Shown: in pieces, positions 11,646 to 21,480 of the stretch | Position numbering within the stretch: position 1 is the first letter of the stretch | Layout of the letters: every line of letters starts with the position of its first letter | From: Anseranas semipalmata | Lineage: Eukaryota; Chordata; Aves; Anseriformes; Anseranatidae | NCBI GenBank assembly: GCA_013399115.1 | Contig: VXAA01004209.1 | Span: 1,039,238-1,103,237, forward strand | Direction: 5' to 3' | DNA: 64,000 nucleotides | Notes under the pieces: model-generated | The model's database searches: none | What the model saw: the letters and a program-made list of their open reading frames with translations, nothing else | What the model was told of the DNA's origin: nothing | Position numbers and translations under genes: made by a program

Positions 11646-12830
11646 ATGCACATTCATTTCTTGGTAATGATACAGTTACTTCAGAGATTGGTCACCTTAG
11701 AGGGGGTGCTATTCTTCCCTTATGGTTTTTGAACTTAGGGTTCCCATAATGTCCTCACTAATGCCACGTCAGCATCTTTGCCTGTACCTTATTTCAGTAA
11801 ATAAGGAGCCATTTATTACAGGTAAAATTGCTTTCGGAGGCCATGACTCAAGGGTGCTGTTTGCAATAGTACTGACTTTGTAAGGCTTCTCACTTTTAAT
11901 ACCGACTTAATGACTTTCATTACCTGGAACTTGCAGATAAAAGACATCCTTTTGCACATCAGTTTACTTGGATCTAGTCTTATGCTAGTAATTAGGGGAG
12001 AAATGACAGAATTTAAGGGATTTGAGGCTCTGGATAAGAAAAAAGATAGGCAAAAGGGGAACCCTTCTGTTGATACTTGTAACATTGAGATTTCATCCCA
12101 TAGTTCCTGTGTGGTGTTCATTTATATTACTTCAAGAAAAATACTTGATCTTGCTGTCCTGGTTGCTTGGAAGTGCTTTGAATTTAATGAACTAATAATA
12201 ACCCTCTTACAGGATGCCTTGCCATTACAACTGTCAGTCATCTTTGGAACTGCATGAGTATCAGACCTCCATACCAGCTACATTGTAGCTGAGTAAGGTG
12301 GTCTTCCTGACAACACAGCAAGTCCCAGATTGAGAATCTTCTACGTTCAGGGAGGCTAAGTAGGACGGCGGGGTTCTTACAATTTAATTTCCTCCTCTGT
12401 TAGCTTCCACTGTCAGAAAGGTATGATGAAATAAGAATTCTGGTATCTGACTAATGTTAGAGCTAGCTGTCTGTGCAGGAAAAGGTAAAATCTTCCAAGT
12501 TCTCCTAAAGTTAACCCACATGGAGATAGGCAAGTTTTAGCTTTGAGAACACTGGATGCAGTCTGCCAAGCCTTTCTTTTTTCTTTTAGCTTGAACAGGA
12601 AAGTATACTAAGATGCATGGGTGAAAATACCAAGTGAGTCAGGGTCTGGAAGCTTACTGAAAACAGTAATTAACCCAGTTTTAATCTCAACACTTGGTAA
12701 TTACATCTAGTCTTTCAGACACTTCAATTATGTAGAAACAATTAAGATAATAGCAAACCTACTACTTTTCCACCTTTTGAGTATAGATAGTTACAAGAAG
12801 TTTTAGGGTTTATAAATGTTAAACCAAACT
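10876..12830. other. Spacer between convergent CLGN and SCOC
   Basis: About 2 kb separate the probable 3' ends of the two converging genes. It holds a late AATAAA on the + strand (11145-11150), a 25-bp T tract (11615-11639), and no supported gene. The short ORFs on both strands around 11816-12257 overlap each other antisense and have no recognisable content. Confidence 0.7.
11615..11639. repeat. Poly(T) tract (25 bp)
   Basis: This is an uninterrupted run of T on the + strand. It is not flanked by a recognisable element. Confidence 0.95.
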
Positions 12831-15054
12831 GAGACAAATCAAAAGTTTTTATTTAGTGTAAAGTCAGAAATACAACATCTTTAAAATGCTCATAAGTTAA
12901 ATGAAGGCCACAGTAGTGGGATGTAAAATGGTTTATAGATGAAATGACTACTATATACAGACCGATGGATAAAATATCACTATCTAACCTTACAATACAC
13001 AGCCGTGGTTTTAAGATTACTTGATCTTGGGAGAATTGCTGAAGCCTAACAAGTGCATGCTCTGTTACCACTTGGTGTTTGTTGGTATCTGCTACAGTGC
13101 AGATGGAGATGTGTAGTGATATAGCTTCAAAACTAGGATGGCTATAATGAAATGTAATTTTTAGAAGTCAAGTGCTTGGTGGTGTTGTCAAACCCTGGAC
13201 CAGCCATGCAAATTACTCTACCTGCTAGAAAATCTTGGATGTATTCAAAGTTTCAGATAGGCAGTCAAGTGACAGAGTAGTCCAGAGACATTTACAAGTA
13301 ATGTTAGATGTTTATAGGACCCCATGACAAAAACAGTATCAGCCACCTGTGCCTTGGTGGGTAAAACTTTTTTCATCATCTGGTTTCTTGATGCAGACTC
13401 TTACGCAGCCTTTGAGACAAACTATTAGTGCTTTGTTTGCAGTTGTTTGACTCTGCTGACACTCTAATGTGTGCTATACAGTCCTGTATGGGAGGACTCT
13501 CCTTTAGGAGAGGGAGACCCCGCCATATCAGCTTACAGTTGAGAAACTGAAGCAGTGCTTAGCTGCCAAGAAATGTGTCTCGAGATGGATTTATTCTGCC
13601 ATGGCATCCACTCATTCACTTCCTGCAGCTTTATTTTACAGAATCCATCACAGCAAAGTTGAAAGAGAACCTTGAGCTAATGGTTTCCTCTTGTTAAAAG
13701 GTAAACTAAAATGGTTTCATTACTGAAGAGACAGACCTCAGTTTTAGGTAACACCCATGCACAAGTCTGCCATGCTGCTATATGGCAAGATGAAACAGAT
13801 GTAACTGAGTACTGACCTAAAACTTATGTTGTTTGTATTTCAGCTTCTGCTCTTCCTTAATACTGATTACGCTAGACATACCACCTCTATGGGAAGTGCT
13901 GGTGCCCAGAATCTGGGCTGAGCTCCTTTCCAAAACCTAATAAAGCCAAGCCAGTAAAAAAAACAGGACACCTTGACACTAGGCATTGCTTGGAGCAGCA
14001 CAGATTTGGGAGGCAACAGCCACTGCTGCCTCTTCTGCCTTGGATGTTTTTGTGCTATGCCTCAAGAGGTACTTCACAAGGTCCAGCTCTGTGGCAGGTA
14101 AACAGCTGCTCTAAGGCGTGAAGCGAGGACAAGTTTGGCACTTCAGGAGGAAAGTAAAAAGGTGGCAAGGAAAGGCTTGTTCTTACTACCTCACTGCACG
14201 TTGTTCACAGCAAGCATGAGGAAGAACACTGCTGTCTTTCTATTTTTGTCAAGCTTATTACTTAGGGTTTTTTTTTTTTTTTGGTAACTCTTAACCACAC
14301 AACTGAAAAACTTCAGGAAGATCATATGTTATGACATAGATGATCATTCTTTGAGGAAACAAGGAAGTAAAAATGGTTTGAAGTGTAGATCTTAAAAATG
14401 ACAGACATTAATATTGCATCAATTCGGTACTTCCCTGATGCATGTTGCTTTCCTTGCTCCCTTTCCCTTACCCTCCTTCCCAAAAAGTCTTAATTGTTAC
14501 TCTGTATGCAAACCCTGCAAATAATGTCATATTGTTACTACTACACAAAAACTCCTAATCAGTTTATGGGTTTTTGTTTAAAGTTGCTTTGCAGAGATAT
14601 GGACAGTACTATACAGTAATCTAACTATACTTGAGGTGAAAAAGGTGATGAAATCAGACTTTGAATATTTTTATCAAATAAGTTTTCAACACCATTTTAT
14701 AACTATTATTTTGCTAGTCAAGAACACTACCATAAGACCTCAAAGAGAGCTAACGGACACAGTTGTTTAACCTGACAAACTGAATCCCATTGTTAACAAG
14801 ATATGCTCATTTTTAAAACAAATATGAAAATCTAGTAAGTCTGCACACTATATTTGCACATTGCTTAATCTTAAGAATATACAAACTTATGTCTCCTGTT
14901 CATGATAATGTTCTTAATTCTGCTTATCACTGAAGTTTATAATCTTCAGGTATTCAGTAAAGCCACAAACTAAGGTATTTTAGCTCATGAAGCCTATGCC
15001 AATTAAACAAAAAAAGACAGCAGCAATACAATGACATCATCTGCGAGTCAACCC
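12831..15054 (-). other. SCOC: SCOC 3' untranslated region (inferred extent)
   Basis: Downstream of the SCOC stop codon (minus strand) no further coding exon is seen. AATAAA signals on the minus strand lie at 13635-13630 and 12853-12848. The latter is followed by a T/G-rich stretch (ACTTTTGATTTGTCTCAGTT) suitable for cleavage, giving a 3'UTR of about 2.2 kb. The exact end is inferred. A + strand AATAAA at 13939-13944 followed by an A-rich run is also present, with no gene attached to it. Confidence 0.5.
12848..12853 (-). terminator. SCOC: Candidate poly(A) signal, SCOC
   Basis: AATAAA on the minus strand lies about 2.2 kb after the SCOC stop and is followed by a GT-rich element. It is the most distal good signal before the spacer shared with CLGN. 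Nearer signals exist, so alternative 3' ends are possible. Confidence 0.5.
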
Positions 15055-15197
15055 TTACTTCCTTTTGCTTTTTGTGTCAGTGGTTTGGAAAACACTAGAT
15101 GCTGACATCAGATTTTCTATATACTGTCCAAGAACTTGGTTTTCTGATTTCAGTTTCAAGTTTTCTTCCTTAACAGCATCTACTCGTGCTGAGAGAT
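15055..15197 (-). CDS. SCOC: SCOC terminal coding exon
   Basis: This 143-nt exon encodes [20 protein letters not shown], then [20 protein letters not shown] and DTKSKRK plus stop: the C-terminal half of the coiled coil and the basic tail. The acceptor on the minus strand is CACCTTCGCAG. The split codon (G from the previous exon plus AT) gives Asp75, as in the conserved family sequence. Confidence 0.97.
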
Positions 15198-18100
15198 CTG
15201 CGAAGGTGATATTATAAGAAAGAAATATTAGACAGTATTGCATACAATAATGAATATCTTCTACGTGCCTACATCAAACCATTCACATCTTTTAATGTGG
15301 GAAACACTGCTTTAAGTTGAAACACCTTAAGGTATTACTACTGTGCTACTCCCAGGTTTTACCTAAGGCCCATTTTCCCTAAATTATGTTGCAGTACAGT
15401 ACTCTATGACAAGCGTGTTGCACAAACTAATTGTTAATCTGCGTTCTTCTTGACTTTTTGAATTAAGTTACTGCAAACTAAACTGTTTGGAAACAAAAGT
15501 TCAGTGATGAGCAGACTCAAAGATGTAAGTCAACTAACGAGCCTGCGAATGCATCACCCCTTCTGCCTCTTGTGTATTATGAGAGTTGAGCAAACATTAC
15601 ACTGCAGAAAGAAGAAAAAAAGAGTGGTCGTCATCACTAAAATTTCTGAGACCTTGTTTATGTACCTTCAACTGCATAAGTGACGTATTTCCAGACAGCA
15701 GCACTTTCAGACTAAGGGCAGAGTGGTAAGTTTCTCCTCTTTTGCTTAATATCGTGCGTATGAAAAATCTGATGTGCCAAACTGCTAACCTTCAAGCGTG
15801 TGCTGCAGTTCCAAAACTTGATTAATAAGCCGTGTTTTCTCTTCTAATTCCACCTGATTCTCAGCCTCAACAGCTGCAATAAATCATATAAGCTTTAATG
15901 CAATCTCTGAAACAGATGGAAATTATACTAAGTAGAAAAAATAACAATGAAGAATGAGAACAGTAAAAATTTTATACCATCCATGTCAGCGTTCATCATT
16001 GGAGAAGGGGCTCTTTCCACTTTTGAACAGCGTATTCCTGAGAGACGGTCTGCTAAGAAAAAGAAAATTGAGGAAACCATTACTGTAACTGCCTTTACAC
16101 TTGGATTTCAGGTACATTTTGCTAATTGGTGTTGAAAAGTCAGCACTTAAAAAAATGTTCTGCCTCAGGCTTGACGTTGTTTAATTATTTTTACACTGGA
16201 GCCTTAGGTGCGGATCGTGAATACGGTTCTTTGAGTAACGGTGCTTGGCGTACGGAAACCGCTCTGGGTTCAATACACGAAGTCACGCTGTGCTTCAGCG
16301 GTGCGCCTGCCTGCCCCTCAGCACGGATCTTTCTGGAACCGGCTGCGACAGCCGCAGAGAAGCGCCGGGGGCCCACCGCCCAGGGCCCCCCGTGCCCCGG
16401 CCCGCCGGCCCCACGCTGGGCGAGGTGCGCCCGCTTCGCCTCGCCGCGCACCCCCGTCGCCCCCCCCTCCGCCTCCCTTCGCGGCGGATGCAGGCCTGCC
16501 GTTCGCTGTGGCACCGGCGGCAACAGGTGGCGGCAGCNNNNNNNNNNNNNNNNNNNNNNNNNNNNNNNNNNNNNNNNNNNNNNNNNNNNNNNNNNNNNNN
16601 NNNNNNNNNNNNNNNNNNNNNNNNNNNNNNNNNNNNNNNNNNNNNNNNNNNNNNNNNNNNNNNNNNNNNNNNNNNNNNNNNNNNNNNNNNNNNNNNNNNN
16701 NNNNNNNNNNNNNNNNNNNNNNNNNNNNNNNNNNNNNNNNNNTAGGCCCCGCCCCCCGCCGCAGGCCCCGCCCCGAAGGAGAGGCCTGGCGCCCCCCGGG
16801 CCGGCCGGTTCGCTCGGCGCGCTGCGGCCCTGCCTTGCGCTGGGCGGCGGGTCGTCAGCGAGGCCCGTGCGCCTCGAAGCACTGGGCCCCCTGGAGGGGG
16901 CTCGCAAATGTACGGGAAGTCATTTACCACCTCCAGAAACAATCAGGTTTGTTCTAAAGGCTGCCTCGACAGGGATCCCGCAGCATTTGCTTCTCTGTGG
17001 TTTCCCCGCTCACTGGGAAGGGCAAAAGTAATGGGGTAAATACTAATTACATGGAAGCATGTGCAAATCGGTCACCTGTTGTGGGCCGATTTGGCATAAC
17101 CTGTGTTCACAGAGCTTCTCTGCTTTGTTTCGGGTTATGAACTTACTGCTTTCTACTTCAGAGAAAACATATGCTCTAAATAAAATGAAATAATAATAGC
17201 AAATTCTGGAAATTAATTGTTTTCTCTTGTGGAGCAGCGTAACTACATACTAATATCCACCCTGCGGTTTAAAGAAGAAATAGGAGGATTCTCTTTACTG
17301 GTGGAACACTTGAACACTGCCCCAAGTAATGCCCTGCTGTTCAGTTCATTAAGCTGTTTTTACACTCACACACGAGATCACTTGCTTCAGGTAGGTGGAT
17401 TTGCTGACTGAAGAGTTACAGAGAGAGCTTGGAATTTTTAGCAACATCAGAGCTCCCAAAGTCAAAACTGACTTGGATGTAACCAAGAACCAGTGTTAAT
17501 CCCTTTCTGTCTTACTAATTCAATTAATTTCATGAATTAGTAGGCATTTTATCAAAGCCAGAGGGCATTCCTGATATTGTCGCTTATATTATATTCAATT
17601 TAGAAGAACAGCACCTTTCACTTTACAAATGCAATTATCTATACTTGCACGTATCCTGAGTTCCAATTAAGACTTCCTAAAACTGGTTGACATTGCTGGC
17701 AAAAGGAATTAATTTATTCAGTTTCACTGAAAGAGCTTTTTTGTTTAAAATAGCAACAATCTCCCTAGGATGTAAGGCATCATTAATAGTTAACCTGAAT
17801 GCATATATCTATACAGTTACAAAACTCCGGGAGATTTCATTCACACAGGCAATTTCATTGCCCCGGACTCCGATTCTAATAGTCATTGCTGTTAATGACA
17901 AACATTTTTCAGATGTTTCATTTCTAAAAGTCTTGTGTACGTCCTGTTTTTCCATGGTACACAGAGCAAACCAACAAGCCTTTCACTTCCTTTTTGGCAA
18001 CGTTACAGGTGCTGAAGGCGCCTGCGTAAACTGACTGATGACAGAGGCTTCTCTGTTTACCACTAGAATAGAAATGTATTCTCCTTTTCATTAACAGAAG

Positions 18101-21100
18101 AAGTTATTGTACATATTTCTGAGATGTTTTCTATGTGAACTGTACTTTTTTCTCCTTTAGTATTTCCACAAAGAAAAAGATGAAAAGGATGACAATTGGC
18201 TTAATACTTTTTCGCTGCCGCACCCTTTGCATCAAATTTTCATTTTGTTTCTCTGCAGAAGTGACAGCCTCTGAGAATTTTTTTCATGTTGCTCTACACT
18301 AGAACTCTGTGCAATTACTGTTACTTTTTCCCAGTACCCTCAAAAGGCTTTTGTAGTACAGAACATCCTTGTACAAATTTGCAGTTACAGCTTGAAGAAA
18401 GGCTTCTGTCAGATGCAGAATTTGAGTAGTTTTTAGTTTGCACTTTTCCAACCAAATCGCATTATGAAAAATGAACGGCTATTTTGGCTTACATTGGTCT
18501 AAGTATTGTCCGTGTCCTTACTTGTTGGCCATGTTTTGGTAGTTCCTTAGGTGTATGAGAATGGATCCTGACCAGGTGAGGCAACCTGTGTGCATACAGT
18601 TGGGGAAAAACTCCATTCTCTTTAGAAAGCCTACGAAAAGAAAGCCTTGGAAAGCCGTGTTTTCTCTTTAAAGCCGAAGGGGTCTTCCTTCTAATGAAAC
18701 TGCATCCTGGCTTTTGCAAGATTGTGCACGAGTGCAGATGTTTTCGTTTTTACGCTAACTCCACAAAGATGCATTTCTAAACAGAATGAAGAACTGAAGT
18801 CTGCAGTGCTAGGCTGTGAATGCCAACATGTATGACATAATGTGGGCCTGTTAACCGTTTGATCTTCCTCGTAATCATCAGCTGTAGGTTTGTCACAAAA
18901 GTTTGCGGAAGGACTTTTTAGCGAGGTTCCATAAAGCTTTACTGGTGACTTTGAGATGAAAAACTATTTTGCATTTCTTTAGTTAGGCCTAAATATTTAG
19001 GGTTTTGTTTCTGCTTTTTTAAAAAGAGGGTTGTGTGTGAGGAATGCAGTCATTAATGCTGGCTTTCTGGAAACTGGATTTGGGGGGAAAAAAAAGAAAG
19101 AAAAAAGTAAGATAATTTCTGTGTTCTGTGCAACGAACAGAAACTTGATTTATAGAGCACTGATCAGAAGATCAGTGCAGAAATCTTTGCAGCTGTTGGG
19201 TGTCATCTCCCTGTTTTGTTTTATTTTTGGTTTAATTTCTTCTGTTTCTGTAATTTTTTTTTTGGAGGGAACTTCATCAAGTGCTGAGTTTCTAAATGAA
19301 AAGGTATTTCTTTCACTAAAGACGAAAATATTTTCACCTTTTAACAAATGCTGTTAACGAATGCTTTCCCTGGTTTCAAATGCTTTTGATGCTGCTATTA
19401 AATATTGATCGAGAAGTTTCTGTCCTGCTACCATTTTGTATTCATCTTGATTTACATGAGAATGATTTTTTTTAATACCTGTGTACTTAAATAGAATAAC
19501 GCTTCTGTTTTGGAAGAGCAGTAGTGATTAAACATTCATGGATTGCACTCAGCTGATCAGGCTCAGTTACCCCTGTTGTCTTTCCACAATGACTTTTCAG
19601 TGTACTAAAGAAACTTTGATATGAGGACTGTTTTCTGATTATGTTGTTGGATTGTACATGCATAGCATGTTGTTCTACTTGTCCTTGTTTAGTATTTTTG
19701 CTAGTACATTTTAAGAGATGGGGGAAAGCCTTATGCAATTACAAACATACTAAAGTTCAGTGCATCTTTGTGATCCCACTTAAGATTTAATTACGGAACA
19801 CTTGCTTCTAAAACATCAGGTCATCCTCAGACAAAGTCCACTTGCTTATGATTTGTTTCAAGGTCTACGTTTTTAGTCCAGTTTCTTTATTCCTTGCTTG
19901 AGCTTCTGTTGTCCATCTTAAGGAATCTTTTTCTCTCTCTCAGTGTAAAACTTTTTTAATCCTCCCTGCTCTTGTGGAATTGATGTTCTTCTCCAGCCTG
20001 ACAGTTACAGCCGTGAGACCCATTATGTTCGTTAGCTTCTGTGCTCTGAAGTCACGATAATTGGTCGTAACTTCAGCTGGGAGAGCAAAGGAAGACTGTT
20101 GGCTACAGAGCATGTAATAGTCTCTTCCTGCTGGGCAGATTCAAACTCCTGCAGCGACGTGGATGGAGTCGGTCCTAACTCAGCTGCTTCTGGAAGCCTC
20201 GCAAGACTAGACAGTCTTGCCGCTGGGTGCTGCCCCTCATCTGTGCCTGCCATGCTGTCGGCTGCGCAGCACGTCACGGAGCAGTGTCACAGGACACCTC
20301 TTCCTTGCTGTTCCACTCCTTCTTAGAGAAAGAGTCAGACTCGCAGCAAGGCAGGGCTCTCCCGACGGCACAGCTTGCACCAGTGTCTCACTGTGAGTGG
20401 TTAGCCTAACGACAGCAATATATGGCTATGTACTGTGTAAACTAATTGCACTTAAAAGATCAGCTCCAAGTTTTTTTTAAATAGGTGGTAAAGACAGCAA
20501 GCACAGTGAAATTCTTTAAGCAAAACAAACAAAAAAAAAAACAACCAAACAAAAAAAACAAGACCAAACAAAACAGTCCACTGTTTAAAAAATAAAATAA
20601 AAGGACTTGTATTCATTAATCAGCAATCCAAATTTCTACCTGGTGTAAATTAGCACAGCTCTATGACAGCCAAGCTGACACGATCAAGTTGATACTCTGG
20701 CCACACTTTTCTAAGTAAATTATTATCAATTCATATTAACTCTGTTTTTCCAGCATGTAGAACTAGTAGAACTATCCTACTTCCCATTCCAAATCATTTT
20801 TATTCCGTAAACTAGAAAGGCAGGGGGAGGCAATCTTTGCTTTTTGTAGTTTCCTTTAAAACACTTAATGCTTAATAGTTGGGATTTAAGTGGATCAGCT
20901 CATTTCAATTACCACTTAATTTGCATCACTCCTTGTGAGCTCTCAGTAGAGTATGTCAGAGATGATCATTCCATGTTCAGGAGGAAGGGCCAGCACCACC
21001 TGTATTTTCTTTGACAGAAGTAGCTACTCAGTTAATGTTTCTGTAACTTTCTTTATAAGCAGTGAAAGGCTGTGTGTGCTCAGTGATGACCGTATATTAC

Positions 21101-21387
21101 CAACGCTATAATAGCAAAACTCTGGTAGGCTCTACACCCTCAAAATCTCAAGTCTTAATCACAAGGCTTATTCAGCTACAGAACTAGAAAATTTTACTTG
21201 AGGGTATTTTCTAAAAATACATTGTACCTCATAACTGGGATCTACAGATTCGCGTGCTCACACAGTATTATTATTCGGCCTGTGGAGGTTGTATTGTATC
21301 AGTAGATAACCATAGTCTCTTACCTGAATCATCTGCCAAAGAAATGTTGGTGAAAGTGCCATCCTCCTCGTCTAAAGGTAAATCCAT
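15055..21387 (-). CDS. SCOC: Short coiled-coil protein (four coding exons)
   Basis: SCOC is a small Golgi-associated coiled-coil protein. It binds ARF-like GTPases (ARL1 and relatives) and, with FEZ1 and UVRAG, affects starvation-induced autophagy. The reading joins 21387-21324, 16052-15978, 15873-15790 and 15197-15055 (366 nt, 121 residues plus stop). Residues 1-21 form an acidic leader with [10 protein letters not shown], a block I remember from a longer human isoform. Residues 22-39 form a variable linker. Residues 40-121, from MMNADMDAVEAEN, correspond to the 82-residue core, with heptads at about 50-105 ([20 protein letters not shown], then [20 protein letters not shown]) and the end TTDTKSKRK. 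The start has A at -3 and G at +4, and an in-frame TAA lies 12 codons upstream. Initiation at Met40 or Met41 from a nearer promoter would give the short form. Confidence 0.95.
15198..15789 (-). other. SCOC: SCOC intron (592 bp)
   Basis: The intron runs between the two coiled-coil exons, with a donor reading GAAG then GTTAGC and an acceptor CTTCGCAG on the minus strand. I see nothing else recognisable in it. Confidence 0.9.
15790..15873 (-). CDS. SCOC: SCOC coding exon: first half of coiled coil
   Basis: This 84-nt exon carries the codons for [20 protein letters not shown] and LELQHTLE, in phase 1 at both edges. It opens the leucine-heptad coiled coil used for self-association and partner binding. 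The acceptor is TTTATTGCAG on the minus strand. Confidence 0.97.
15978..16052 (-). CDS. SCOC: SCOC coding exon: linker and internal MMNAD start
   Basis: This 75-nt exon encodes [18 protein letters not shown] and then MMNADMD. The final seven residues match the start of the short 82-residue form of the family, so Met40 or Met41 is probably the start codon for transcripts that begin in the CpG island close upstream. The linker is not alike between this sequence and the human isoform I remember. The acceptor is a tandem TAGCAG, so Ala22 may be included or skipped. Confidence 0.93.
16300..16900 (-). promoter_or_regulatory. SCOC: CpG island, probable SCOC promoter (gap inside)
   Basis: GC-rich, CpG-dense sequence lies on both sides of the 205-N gap, with GC boxes CCCCGCCCCC (about 16747) and CCCCGCCCC (about 16770). 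It lies about 250 bp beyond the MMNAD exon, in the right place and orientation for a promoter of the short SCOC form. I could not find a convincing first-exon donor on the minus strand; it may be in the missing bases. Long ORFs across the Ns are artefacts. Confidence 0.75.
16538..16742. other. Assembly gap (205 N)
   Basis: A run of N sits in the most GC-rich part of the CpG island, the usual place where short-read or cloning coverage fails. The stated length may not be the true length. Any first exon or start site of SCOC located here is lost. Confidence 1.
19157..19178. repeat. Short perfect hairpin
   Basis: GCACTGATC (19157-19165) is exactly complementary to GATCAGTGC (19170-19178), with loop AGAA. 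The stem does not extend further, so it is too short for a microRNA precursor. Confidence 0.8.
20521..20573. repeat. CAAA-rich low-complexity tract
   Basis: The sequence consists of repeated CAAA/ACAAAC units with A runs. It looks like an ordinary degenerate simple repeat within the SCOC intron. Confidence 0.85.
21324..21387 (-). CDS. SCOC: SCOC first coding exon, long isoform
   Basis: The 64 nt encode [20 protein letters not shown], then Ser plus one base. The block [10 protein letters not shown] is what I remember from a longer human isoform, which supports a real, conserved start. The context AAAATGG is strong. An in-frame TAA at 12 codons upstream excludes an N-terminal extension without another exon. 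The donor is GATTCAG followed by GTAAGA on the minus strand. Confidence 0.9.
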
Positions 21388-21480
21388 TTTGCTTCCTTCT
21401 TTCAAAGTTTTCTGAGAAGTGCATTAAGCATGGCAGTTTTCAGCCATTTTTCAGTGTGCACGTGACTTCTCTTGTTAAAT
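21388..21480 (-). promoter_or_regulatory. SCOC: SCOC long-isoform leader with uORFs
   Basis: Reading the minus strand toward the start codon, three upstream ATGs are present. The ORF at 21447-21424 has 8 codons with stop, the one at 21431-21402 has 10, and the one at 21424-21329 has 32 and overlaps the main start in another frame. All three would be translated only if transcription begins above 21447, which the sequence does not prove. An AAAATGGCTG (21450-21441) resembles a YY1 site. Confidence 0.5.
21458..21466 (-). promoter_or_regulatory. E-box GTCACGTGC, CLEAR-like
   Basis: The minus strand reads GTCACGTGC about 75 bp above the SCOC start codon. CACGTG is the core bound by USF, MYC and MiT/TFE factors, and the left flank GT matches the TFEB CLEAR element GTCACGTGAC, with one mismatch in the right flank. 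Function is inferred only. Confidence 0.45.

Larger units (their letters stand above)
16053..21323 (-). other. SCOC: SCOC first coding intron, with internal CpG island
   Basis: This 5.3 kb intron separates the long-isoform first exon from the MMNAD exon. It includes the CpG island and assembly gap near its 3' end, a short hairpin at 19157-19178, a GC-richer patch at 20.03-20.40 kb with stop-free reading on both strands, and an A/C-rich low-complexity run at 20521-20573. No coding content was recognised in it. Confidence 0.75.

Noticed and set aside
15500..15660. AGTGATGA box-C-like motif in a SCOC intron, considered as a C/D snoRNA
   Set aside because: The nearest CTGA lies about 140 bp away, there is no terminal stem and no paired C'/D' boxes.
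16126..17031. Long ORFs on both strands (up to 301 codons) over 16.1-17.0 kb
   Set aside because: They run through 205 N read as X and through a CpG island, where high GC removes stop codons. They are artefacts and not genes.
19157..19178. Hairpin considered as a microRNA precursor
   Set aside because: The stem is only 9 bp and the flanks do not pair; microRNA precursors need roughly 25-30 bp.
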